This document shows positions 24,631 through 32,017 of a stretch of 34,104 nt of DNA, one piece after another. The notes under the pieces were generated by a model. The model saw nothing but the letters and a program-made list of their open reading frames with translations, searched no databases and was not told the origin of the DNA. Source of the DNA: Ferroacidibacillus organovorans (GTDB taxonomy: Bacteria > Bacillota > Bacilli > Alicyclobacillales > SLC66); assembly GCF_001642725.1 (NCBI RefSeq), contig NZ_LSUQ01000029.1:1-34104 (forward strand), in the 5' to 3' direction. The stretch's first letter is position 1, and each line of letters starts with the position of its first letter. Position numbers and translations under genes: made by a program.

Positions 24631-24660
24631 ATCACATCACATCACAAGCGACAATCGCTT
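24631..24660. repeat. ATCAC tandem repeat and small hairpin in the cluster
   Basis: ATCAC occurs three times in tandem (24631-24645). Next to it AAGCGA and TCGCTT form a 6-bp stem (about 24646-24660) that includes the amidoligase stop. This is the only gap inside the cluster longer than 20 bp. The hairpin could be a weak processing or attenuation site. Confidence 0.5.
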
Positions 24661-26104
24661 AAGAAGCCGTTGTCCGTGCGCGACTTTCAGCCTGCTCACG
24701 CACACCCCACGCATCGCGCACATCCACATTCTCATCCCACACTTCGTCGCGCTCGATCATCTCAAAAACAGGGTCGATGACATCCTGGAATCGCTCATAC
24801 GCGGTCGTTCTACGCAGGGAAGAATAGATCGCTCGCGCCATAGGCAAAAGCGTGTCGCGGTCATTTTTGTAAAACGCGCGCGTCATTTCATCCTCGTAGA
24901 GTGGATGGCAGACAAGCTCCTGCTGATGGTGAATGACGATGTGCGCCAATGCGAATGCGCACATGGCGATGACCGGATCGACCAGAAAGCTGCCAGGTGT
25001 GCGGTACTCAAAACCCCCGTGCGGCTTGTGACGAACATCACCAAGAAAACCGTAGCGCGGTCTTCTGCGCACACTGCTCATCGGATCCTCAATCAGCATC
25101 AGCGGAAGCCCGACATACACATCCAGCAGATGGACCAACCTGCCGTGAAAAGGTACCCCGCTCATATGAATATGACCACCTGTCGGAAAGCGTTCAAACG
25201 GCGCACACCCGGCAATCCACTGTGGAAATTCGTGCGGGAAGCGCCCGGCGGCCTCATAGAGCGTCTGTCGCACATTCTCACACAGGCGTTCCGGCGTGGC
25301 GGCGGGTGCCGGGCGCACCTCTGCAAGCGGGTGTTTCATGCGGTCTCCACCAAAGCTCCGATCGTCACAGCCAACCACGCCTTTGAGCGGAAAGAAGCGA
25401 GACGCGAGAACCATCTTCCCCTTTTTTCCGCGTAGCATAAATTCAAGATCGGTGCCAAGTAAAATGCGCGCCGGATCGATAGCTGTTTCACGCTGTTCAA
25501 TCCACTCGTGAATCGCTTGCGCAAACACTTCGAGAATCCTTCCTTGCATGACAGGCGCCGGAGAGACGTCCAAGACAACAAGCATGCCGCGCGGTGTGAC
25601 ACCAATGCTCACAAGGGACATTTCTAGTCCCAATGCGTGTGTCGCGCGCACAGCCAATTGGCACACTTTTCCTGCCTGTTCATCAAAATCGAGCGGAATT
25701 TCTGACATCGAGTCAACCACTTCACGTACGCGCTGGCTCAGCCACACCGTTTTTTGATCGGTGCGAAAACACGCGAGGGCGCGCAGCCCAAACACCGGAA
25801 TGCGATAGTGCCTCGTCAAAGGAGCCTGCCATCCATCGCGCGCCGATCGCGCATATTTCGGCAAGCGAACCCCTGTCATTTTAAGTCGCTCGGCCATACG
25901 CTTGCGCTGACTGGCTGTTTCAAATGCAGCCCTTCGATTGATGACCCACGCGCCTGCGTCCGGCTCTTCTCCGCCCACATAGCGAATCAGTCGATCGGTC
26001 GACTGCACATGGCCACGCACCTCGCGAATCCCGATCAGTCCAGGCACACGTTTAACCAGCCGCCTGGCAGAAGCCTGCCCCTGATGGAGAAGGTATGTGC
26101 TCAT
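24659..26104 (-). CDS. COOH-NH2 amidoligase (glutamine-synthetase fold) with degenerate ATP-grasp-like N-terminus
   Basis: This 481-residue protein has a C-terminal domain (about 212-460) that matches the phiEco32-type putative amidoligase family (PF14395): GTDLEFML (217-224), EVRPAPA (262-268), FPTGGHIHMSGVPF (306-319), LIEDP (337-341), YGFLGDVR (351-358) and FEYRTPGSFL (365-374). These are glutamate/histidine-rich sites expected to bind metal-ATP. Residues about 50-205 resemble a RimK-type ATP-grasp: WVINRRAAFETASQRKRM at the start and LGLEMSLVSIGV...MLVVLDVSPAP at the end. The metal ligands are changed (LDVS where EVN is usual), and the ATP-lysine region is short, so this part is probably inactive. 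AGGGG precedes the ATG, which overlaps the upstream gene as ATGA. It probably forms amide bonds with its ATP-grasp neighbours. Confidence 0.82.
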   Translation of the reverse strand: MSTYLLHQGQASARRLVKRVPGLIGIREVRGHVQSTDRLIRYVGGEEPDAGAWVINRRAAFETASQRKRMAERLKMTGVRLPKYARSARDGWQAPLTRHYRIPVFGLRALACFRTDQKTVWLSQRVREVVDSMSEIPLDFDEQAGKVCQLAVRATHALGLEMSLVSIGVTPRGMLVVLDVSPAPVMQGRILEVFAQAIHEWIEQRETAIDPARILLGTDLEFMLRGKKGKMVLASRFFPLKGVVGCDDRSFGGDRMKHPLAEVRPAPAATPERLCENVRQTLYEAAGRFPHEFPQWIAGCAPFERFPTGGHIHMSGVPFHGRLVHLLDVYVGLPLMLIEDPMSSVRRRPRYGFLGDVRHKPHGGFEYRTPGSFLVDPVIAMCAFALAHIVIHHQQELVCHPLYEDEMTRAFYKNDRDTLLPMARAIYSSLRRTTAYERFQDVIDPVFEMIERDEVWDENVDVRDAWGVREQAESRARTTAS

Positions 26105-27267
26105 CGCGGTACCCCTTTTTGACCTCGTTTCACGCTCAGTCCCTGCGCAAAGCGCAGAGGACGCAAAAACGAGAGATCGAGCAATTTCTCCGAACCGAGT
26201 TCGGTGACAGGTGATTTGAACGGCTTGCTGTTCACCTCAATGACATAAAGATGACCGTCAGGCGCAATTCCAAAATCAAGACCGAGTTCACCGATCAACG
26301 TGTGACTCTCTTCTTCGATACAATCACAGACCTCCATCGTAAGCGTCTTGATCGTCTCGCGAAGTGACTGAGCGTTTTGAATCAGCCCGCTGCGCTCCAG
26401 ATCGCCAATGCGAAGCGCCTCACCGCCCGTGGTTAGATTGGAGACAAACTCACCGCTGGCGGCTTTTCGGGCGTATTGCTTTGTGATGCACCATATGCCT
26501 AAGCGATTTTTTTGTGCAACGACACGCAAGTCGACAGGACACCCATTAACCTGAATAAGCGTCAGACCCTGTTGGAGGATGTGGGGACGCAAAAAACGTT
26601 TTTGATAACGCGCAAACAGCTCCTCTGCGCTTTTAAACGTTTCTTCACGCAGCGCCCCTGAGCGCTCTCGCAACTGTGCGAGGCAGTCGCGATCTTTTTG
26701 AATCACCCGCAAAATTCCGATGCCAAGGCTTCCAGCCGTCGGTTTGATAAATGTGACTGGGTGTCTCATCAAAAAAGAATGCAATTGATCTGCGTCACGG
26801 AGTGGATACGTCTCTGGTAGAAAGGAAAGGAGTGCGGTACGCTTTTTTAACCATTGATCGACATCCCACTTGTCGAAATAACCGTTGTTAAACAGTTTGG
26901 CATTCTTTTGCAGATACGCGCGCAGCGGTCGAAAAGAACGCAATTGCTCGTATCTCCGGGACAAGATCTGATCGTAAATGACCAGAGGAATCGGCATTTC
27001 GCGCTGAATGACCTGGGACGTCTCGATCCCGCGCAACACATACCCCTGCAGCACATGGCGTTTTATATCGACATCCGCCGGGTCAAAGATGCACACCGCG
27101 ATGTCATGCTTTCTCCCAAGCTCAAGATATTTCATGAGGGCGAGGCCCTGTCTCCCAGCAAACTGGCCATCGACAAGTCGCACGTGCGTCATGACGCCGA
27201 CCGTGCTTCCCTTGTTGTCTGCACCTGTCAGAAATGGTTTTCGCACGCGCCTTGATGGACTCGCCAC
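26101..27267 (-). CDS. YheC/YheD-type ATP-grasp protein (cluster gene 2)
   Basis: This 388-residue protein has the family's N-terminal STVGVMTHVRLVDGQFAGRQG and PIPLVIYDQILSRR. Its ATP-grasp domain has FIKPTAGSLGIGILRV, VDLRVVAQKN, NLTTGGEALRI and GELGLDFGIAPDGHLYVIEVNSKP. Conserved Asp, Glu and Asn metal ligands are present, so activity is expected. The start is GTG at 27267 with GAGGAG 8 nt upstream. It begins 15 bp after cluster gene 1 and overlaps the amidoligase start by 4 bp, a close coupling that suggests the two act together. Confidence 0.88.
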   Translation of the reverse strand: MASPSRRVRKPFLTGADNKGSTVGVMTHVRLVDGQFAGRQGLALMKYLELGRKHDIAVCIFDPADVDIKRHVLQGYVLRGIETSQVIQREMPIPLVIYDQILSRRYEQLRSFRPLRAYLQKNAKLFNNGYFDKWDVDQWLKKRTALLSFLPETYPLRDADQLHSFLMRHPVTFIKPTAGSLGIGILRVIQKDRDCLAQLRERSGALREETFKSAEELFARYQKRFLRPHILQQGLTLIQVNGCPVDLRVVAQKNRLGIWCITKQYARKAASGEFVSNLTTGGEALRIGDLERSGLIQNAQSLRETIKTLTMEVCDCIEEESHTLIGELGLDFGIAPDGHLYVIEVNSKPFKSPVTELGSEKLLDLSFLRPLRFAQGLSVKRGQKGVPR

Positions 27268-27282
27268 ACGCCATTCTCCTCG

Positions 27283-28542
27283 TCATGATTTGATCGTTTC
27301 ATACCCTGTAATGCAAAGCGCATGCTCTAGGATTCGCGTGATGGAGTGCATGCGCAACCGCGGATCGACATTTCTGAGCATCCTCCGACCGGGGCATGGA
27401 TTGATTTCAAGGATATAGATGCGAAGATTCTGATCAAACGCGAAATCGATTCCCACTTCTCCCAACTCGCCATGCTGGCGCTGGAGCATTTCAAACAGAT
27501 CACACGCGAGAGATTCTGCACGTCGAAATTCTGCAGGCATTGCGCTCGCCTGCGACGCAGTGAGACGCGGCAGGAGGTCCTGCGCAGAAACCGCCTCACC
27601 GCCTGTGTGAAGATTGGTCGTGATCGATTGCGGGGAACCGACGCGCGCGATAAGCGCCGTCGCGACGGGTCGACCGTTTACCGCCTGCACGAGGCAGCGA
27701 AAATCAAGCGGTCGCTTATCCATGGTGTGAAGAAGCGGGATGGTCTCCTGCACGATGACACGTTCACCCACACGAAAAAAAGAAGCGTACCAAAGTGCGA
27801 GCTCAGGTAGAGAAATCTTGCTCGCAGGCGCGCCATCGCGTAGGAATTCATGGCCGCCGCGCGTACGGCGCAGGCGCGCGATACCGATGCCTTGGGTGCC
27901 ACGCGCTGGTTTCACGTAGCAGTCGTCAAATGCATCCACACACGCGATGAGCGTCTCTTCATTGTGAGCAATCTTGGTCTGTGGCACGTGTGAAGAAAAA
28001 GGAGCGCGCGTCAATACGCGTTGATGCATAACACCCTTCTCACTCATGGAGCGCGGCAGCGTGATTTGCGGCATCTCCGAGAAGACTGTTTCATCCTCGA
28101 TCAACTTCGCCTGCAGTGCGCGTGGGCGACTGGTCAATCTGCGCCACACGATGTCCGGATAAGGACACGTTTCTTCGCGCCACACACCTTCGCGAAAACG
28201 GTACCCCGAGACGACATGAACACCCGCCCGGACAGCCCCAGGCGTTATCACAAAGATGTCCATGCCTAGGCGCGCGCCAAGCCGACTGACATCTTGAAAC
28301 AGTGTCTGCTGTTGGCCAAAGCGTCGCCCCTTTGCTTTTGAGAGAGCATAAATCGCAAACGCAGGACCGAGTCGAATGGCCTGATTGCCCGTTGTCATAA
28401 AACGCATCGCGTGAGGCGGCAGGTGAAGCGCGCGGCGAATGTTTGTGTGCAAAAGAATTCTCGTCTTACGTCTGCTGCCAAAAAGATTTACCCGCTCGCA
28501 AAGTGCACCATACGCAGCATTCACCATGTGCGACTGCGTCAT
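27283..28542 (-). CDS. YheC/YheD-type ATP-grasp protein (cluster gene 1)
   Basis: This 419-residue protein is the most complete YheC/YheD-like member. It has an N-terminal extension of about 65 residues, then IRLGPAFAIYALSKAKGRRF and VVSGYRFREGVWREE...CPYPDIVWRRL. The ATP-grasp domain has YVKPARGTQGIGIARL, LDFRCLVQAVNG, ITTNLHTGGEAV and GEVGIDFAFDQNLRIYILEINPCPGR. Metal ligands are intact. The start is ATG 28542, with AGGGGG 7 nt upstream; the frame is open to 28593, but those codons follow the cotE terminator and lack a ribosome binding site. It is the first gene after cotE, so it probably belongs to the sporulation programme. Confidence 0.88.
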   Translation of the reverse strand: MTQSHMVNAAYGALCERVNLFGSRRKTRILLHTNIRRALHLPPHAMRFMTTGNQAIRLGPAFAIYALSKAKGRRFGQQQTLFQDVSRLGARLGMDIFVITPGAVRAGVHVVSGYRFREGVWREETCPYPDIVWRRLTSRPRALQAKLIEDETVFSEMPQITLPRSMSEKGVMHQRVLTRAPFSSHVPQTKIAHNEETLIACVDAFDDCYVKPARGTQGIGIARLRRTRGGHEFLRDGAPASKISLPELALWYASFFRVGERVIVQETIPLLHTMDKRPLDFRCLVQAVNGRPVATALIARVGSPQSITTNLHTGGEAVSAQDLLPRLTASQASAMPAEFRRAESLACDLFEMLQRQHGELGEVGIDFAFDQNLRIYILEINPCPGRRMLRNVDPRLRMHSITRILEHALCITGYETIKS

Positions 28543-28579
28543 GACGTCGCCCCCTCTTGTGCAATGCGCGAATCTAGAG

Positions 28580-28600
28580 AAAAAAGGGCGCATCGCGCCC
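28580..28600 (-). terminator. intrinsic terminator after cotE
   Basis: GGGCGC (28586-28591)/GCGCCC (28595-28600) form a 6-bp GC stem with a 3-nt loop. Six T follow on the minus strand (28585-28580). It lies 21 bp past the cotE stop and only 38 bp before the first ATP-grasp start. No obvious promoter fits between, so partial read-through from cotE may feed the cluster. Confidence 0.88.
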
Positions 28601-28620
28601 CCGCACTACATGAAGTTCTA

Positions 28621-29139
28621 TTACAGGCTTGACTCTTCAAGCGAGCTGCTCTCAATGTCAAAGCTGTCTTTTTTATGGGAGGGGGTCATCGTCAATACCC
28701 ACACCTTCGTCGGCCCGATCACTTCGACAAGCCATTCCGTTTCGACGCGAACCAAGATCTCGGAGTGGTCATCTACAATCGTCGCGTCGACACAATTGGG
28801 TTGCTGCTTGACTTTGACGTGCACAGACAAATCGTCTCGTGCGCAATTTGGGTCAAGCCCTTGCAAGCTGATTTGCTCAACGTAGGAAACCGTATCTTTT
28901 GCAACCGCGGTTTCACTGTTGTCGTTATACGAATACCAAACGTTCGTATCAAAACGCCCGCGAACCTCGACCGTCTCGTCGATCAGAATCCCTTCGCACG
29001 AGTGATTCATCACCCAGCAACCGCCGATGGTGGTAGGACGATTCGCCGTGTGGATGGTATAGGTATGCTGACTGTACTTACTACCGCGACCACAAACCGC
29101 ATCTGTAATGATTTCGCGGTATTCATCTCGTGAGTGCAC
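28621..29139 (-). CDS. cotE: outer spore coat morphogenetic protein CotE
   Basis: This 172-residue protein organises the outer coat layer of the endospore in Bacillus (family knowledge). Recognisable segments are EYREIITDAVCGRGSKYSQ, GGCWVMNHSC, FDTNVWYSYNDNSETAV, the KQQPNCVDATI block and a WLVEVIGPTKVWV near the C-terminus. It is acidic and serine-rich at the end, as usual. Length is near B. subtilis CotE (181). The start is GTG at 29139, 7 nt after AAGGAGGT (29148-29155). In Bacillus cotE precedes mutS; here it precedes the ATP-grasp/amidoligase cluster. Confidence 0.96.
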   Translation of the reverse strand: MHSRDEYREIITDAVCGRGSKYSQHTYTIHTANRPTTIGGCWVMNHSCEGILIDETVEVRGRFDTNVWYSYNDNSETAVAKDTVSYVEQISLQGLDPNCARDDLSVHVKVKQQPNCVDATIVDDHSEILVRVETEWLVEVIGPTKVWVLTMTPSHKKDSFDIESSSLEESSL

Positions 29140-29216
29140 GCCCGCGACCTCCTTCAGCCATGTTGACAGTGCATCGTCTGCTCCTCTGTTAATGGATCGA
29201 TCGATCTGTCAGCACA

Positions 29217-29224
29217 TCCTATGA
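29217..29224 (-). promoter_or_regulatory. possible mother-cell (sigma-E/K) -10 element for cotE
   Basis: CATAGGAT (29224-29217) resembles the CATANNNT core of mother-cell sigma factor promoters, and an AC lies about 15 nt upstream. It sits about 80 bp before the cotE start. The match is short. I see nothing else in 29156-29282. Confidence 0.3.
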
Positions 29225-29282
29225 ATCGGTCTAGGCCAGTGACACGGATTTGCGCGCCCAAATCACAGGCGTATGAGAGGAA

Positions 29283-30113
29283 CTAGGTGCGGAGTTTTGC
29301 GGGGAGGTCTTCATATTCCATGATTTGACTTCCGAGATCGCCGCGGTGACCACTCGTTAACCCGTGGAAATCAGAGCCAGCCGTCGTAAACAGGTTCATC
29401 CGCATTGCAATCGCGCGGTACGTCGCGCGCTTTGCAGCGTCGTTGTCTGGATGATCCACTTCAATCCCGTCCATGCCAAGGTGTAGATACGATTCGACAT
29501 ACGCGTCATCCCCAATCAATGCCGGATGCGCCAAGACGGCCACACCTCCCGCATCGTGAATCCATTGTACGGCGTTCTTTACTGCGAGTTGCGGGCGATC
29601 GACAAAACAGGTTCCACCGCGCCGCAGGTGAAGCGCAAACGCTTCTTGAACAGACGATACGAGTTGCCGTTTGACCATGGCGCGCGCAAGATGCGGACGT
29701 CCGACCGTCCCTCCTGACGATTCACGCAAGACATCATCCATCCCGATGGTCATCCCGCAAGCCTGGGCGCGTTCGACCATTTTTTTGATGCGTTCGTCAC
29801 GCTCACTGCGAAGTGCAGAAAGTTTTTCCCGAAACAAAGCATCGAGAAGATCGATCCCGTAACCGAGCAGATGGACATCTCTGCTCTCATCGGTCGCACT
29901 CAGTTCCACCCCTGCGATCACACGCACGGAAAATTCTACGCCAGCGCGCTGCGCCTCGACGACGCCGTCTACCGTGTCGTGATCGGTAATTGCTACGCCA
30001 TAAAGCTTTCGCTCTCGAGCGAGTTTCACGACCGCGCGGGGAGAAAGCGTACCGTCGGACGCTGTGGTGTGAACATGAAGATCCACTGCATGCGCGGTTT
30101 TTACCATCTCCAT
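29283..30113 (-). CDS. PHP-domain metal-dependent phosphoesterase (TrpH/YciV type)
   Basis: This 276-residue PHP-fold protein has all four motifs: VDLHVHTTASDGTLSP, AITDHDTVDG, VIAGVELSA and VLAHPAL, followed by TAGSDFHG near the end. This is the metal-binding set of the TrpH/YciV group, whose E. coli member is a 5'-3' exonuclease acting on short RNA and 3',5'-bisphosphates. The RNase Y gene lies three genes upstream, so an RNA-end role is plausible but unproven. GGAGGG precedes ATGs at 30113 and 30107; either could start. The GTG at 30152 lacks proper spacing. Confidence 0.88.
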   Translation of the reverse strand: MEMVKTAHAVDLHVHTTASDGTLSPRAVVKLARERKLYGVAITDHDTVDGVVEAQRAGVEFSVRVIAGVELSATDESRDVHLLGYGIDLLDALFREKLSALRSERDERIKKMVERAQACGMTIGMDDVLRESSGGTVGRPHLARAMVKRQLVSSVQEAFALHLRRGGTCFVDRPQLAVKNAVQWIHDAGGVAVLAHPALIGDDAYVESYLHLGMDGIEVDHPDNDAAKRATYRAIAMRMNLFTTAGSDFHGLTSGHRGDLGSQIMEYEDLPAKLRT

Positions 30114-30182
30114 TCGCCCTCCATCTGTGTTAACCCTCACTCTCGCAGTCACACCCTCGCGAAATGATCGCCTCTCACCATC

Positions 30183-31130
30183 TTAGCGGAGCACCGTTTC
30201 TAGAACGCGAAGCCAGGATTCACCCGCGATCTTTTTCGCGACTGGATCCCCATACGTTCGATACAGTCGCTCTAAAAGAACAGGATAGGATCGTCCGTCG
30301 CGCAATCCCACAGGTCCCTCATCTATGCCATCGAAATCAGAACCGAGACCCACCGCATCTTCGCCTGCGATCGTCAAGAGATGATCGATGTGACGCATCA
30401 CATCATCGATCGATGCGTCTTTCTCTGCGAGAAAGGGCGGAACAAACGTAGCACCAATCAATCCGCCTGAGCGCGCGATGGCCCGGATTTGGTCGTCCGT
30501 AAGATTTCTGCGATGCGCGTGAACGCGCATCGCATTGCTGTGTGACGCAATGACCGGCGCGCTCGATGTCTCGAGGACATCCCAAACGCCCTGAACACTC
30601 AGATGGGAGACATCGATGACCATGCCGAGTTGGTTCATTCGCTGTACCACTTCGAATCCAAACTGCGTAAGTCCGCCGCCACGCGATTCACCAACGCCGT
30701 CCGCGAGACAGTTCTGACCATTCCACGTGAGTCCAACGAGGCGAACCCCCATGCGATACAGTCCGTCTAGAACACTGATTCGACGGTCGAGGCACTCTGC
30801 GCCTTCAACGCTCAAGAGACCAAAGATTGGGTTTGAATCAGATTCGCGCAAACGCGCGATATCGGCAGCGGACAAAACTGGTGAAATGCCTTTCGGAACA
30901 ACTTCATCATAAAAACGTTTGAGCGACGCAAACACTTCGTACAATTGTTCGCCACTTGAGAGCGCAGGTTCCACGAACGTAACGAATACTTGCAAGTCAA
31001 CGCCGCTCGCCTTTAATTTCTCATAAGATTGATGAAGACCCGAGTCAGGATCGCCAAATGACAAATGATCATGACCCATGCGATATAAAATATCTGCGTG
31101 TCCGTCGACAACTCGATTCCCCTGAAACAT
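30183..31130 (-). CDS. membrane dipeptidase, peptidase family M19
   Basis: This 315-residue zinc dipeptidase of the renal-dipeptidase family has the metal and active-site motifs VDGHADILYRM, LSVEGAECLD, VIDVSHLS, PVIASHSNAMRV and VGLGSDFDGID. No signal peptide is visible, so it is likely cytoplasmic in this organism. Members cleave L-X or D-amino-acid dipeptides. It sits in a row with ymdB upstream (37 bp) and the PHP gene downstream (69 bp). AGGAGG precedes the ATG. The substrate is unknown; a role in dipeptide recycling during sporulation is only inference. Confidence 0.92.
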   Translation of the reverse strand: MFQGNRVVDGHADILYRMGHDHLSFGDPDSGLHQSYEKLKASGVDLQVFVTFVEPALSSGEQLYEVFASLKRFYDEVVPKGISPVLSAADIARLRESDSNPIFGLLSVEGAECLDRRISVLDGLYRMGVRLVGLTWNGQNCLADGVGESRGGGLTQFGFEVVQRMNQLGMVIDVSHLSVQGVWDVLETSSAPVIASHSNAMRVHAHRRNLTDDQIRAIARSGGLIGATFVPPFLAEKDASIDDVMRHIDHLLTIAGEDAVGLGSDFDGIDEGPVGLRDGRSYPVLLERLYRTYGDPVAKKIAGESWLRVLETVLR

Positions 31131-31167
31131 GGCTCAGCCTCCTCTGAATGGAGTAACGCAGTATCTG

Positions 31168-31947
31168 CTACTGTTCAAGCTGTTGAATGCGTTCAATCTT
31201 CGTGACTCGGCCACTCTCTGAAACGTCAATAAGCACACCCGACAATTGGAGAAATCCGTCTGCAACATCAAATTTTGCGGGCAACTGATCAATGAATTTG
31301 CGAATCACCGTTTCTTTGCGCACGCCGAGCACTCCGTCACGCGGGCCCGTCATGCCGACATCCGTCAAATAGCCGGTTCCCCCCGGCAAGATGCGTTCAT
31401 CTGCCGTCTGAACATGAGTGTGCGTGCCAATCACCGCCGTAGCTCGCCCATCCGCATGCCAGCCCATCGCTAATTTTTCTGATGTGAACTCTGCGTGAAA
31501 ATCGACAAAGAGAAAATCGCAAGATGCGGAAATGTCTTTATAAAATTGATCAAAAAAGAGAAAAGGATTGCTTCCAAGCGGAATTCCTGCAGGTCCAATG
31601 AGATTTAATACGGCTACAACTTTCCCTTTTACCTTAACGGTTGTGTATCCCTGACCAGGCACCGACGTGTGTAGATTCGCGGGGCGAACGATACGCGGGT
31701 CATCGCCAAGCCACGAAGCGGTATCCTTTTGATCAAAGGCGTGATTGCCAAGTGTCAATATTTCTACACCCGCGTCATAGAGTCGCTCCGCCGCCTGCCG
31801 CGTAATTCCGCGACCATTTTGCGCTGAGTTCTCTGCGTTTGCAAGCACGAGATCCGGGCGGTGTTTTGTAATGAGACCAGGTAAATAGCGGGCGACTGCC
31901 GCCACTCCAGGATGGCCTGTGATATCGCCAAGCATCAACCATCTCAT
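31168..31947 (-). CDS. ymdB: YmdB-type metallophosphoesterase (2',3'-cyclic nucleotide phosphodiesterase)
   Basis: This 259-residue calcineurin-like phosphoesterase of the YmdB/TIGR00282 family has metal-binding motifs LGDITGHPG, ANAENSAQNGRGIT, LGNHAFDQKD, VDFHAEFTSEKLAMGW, IGTHTHVQTADE and TDVGMTGPRDGVLG. In B. subtilis YmdB affects motility and biofilm choice through RNA turnover, and its gene lies next to rny, as here. The start is ATG 31947 with AAAGGGG 9 nt upstream; the frame is open to 31971 but with no better site. Length is close to YmdB (264). Confidence 0.94.
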   Translation of the reverse strand: MRWLMLGDITGHPGVAAVARYLPGLITKHRPDLVLANAENSAQNGRGITRQAAERLYDAGVEILTLGNHAFDQKDTASWLGDDPRIVRPANLHTSVPGQGYTTVKVKGKVVAVLNLIGPAGIPLGSNPFLFFDQFYKDISASCDFLFVDFHAEFTSEKLAMGWHADGRATAVIGTHTHVQTADERILPGGTGYLTDVGMTGPRDGVLGVRKETVIRKFIDQLPAKFDVADGFLQLSGVLIDVSESGRVTKIERIQQLEQ

Positions 31948-31985
31948 CCTGAGCGCCCCTTTCCAAATCAATTTTCAATCCGACG

Positions 31986-32016
31986 AAATAAAAATAAGGG
32001 CAGCCAAAGGGCCGCC
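31986..32016 (-). terminator. intrinsic terminator after rny
   Basis: GGCAGCC (31999-32005)/GGCCGCC (32010-32016) form a 7-bp stem with one G-U pair and a 4-nt loop. TTATTTTTATTT follows on the minus strand. It lies 1 bp past the rny stop and before ymdB. Confidence 0.85.
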
Positions 32017-32017
32017 T

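Noticed and set aside
24605-25435. Plus-strand open frame of 276 codons opposite the amidoligase gene
   Set aside because: It is a shadow of a strongly supported minus-strand gene, with atypical, arginine/histidine-rich composition and no recognisable domain.
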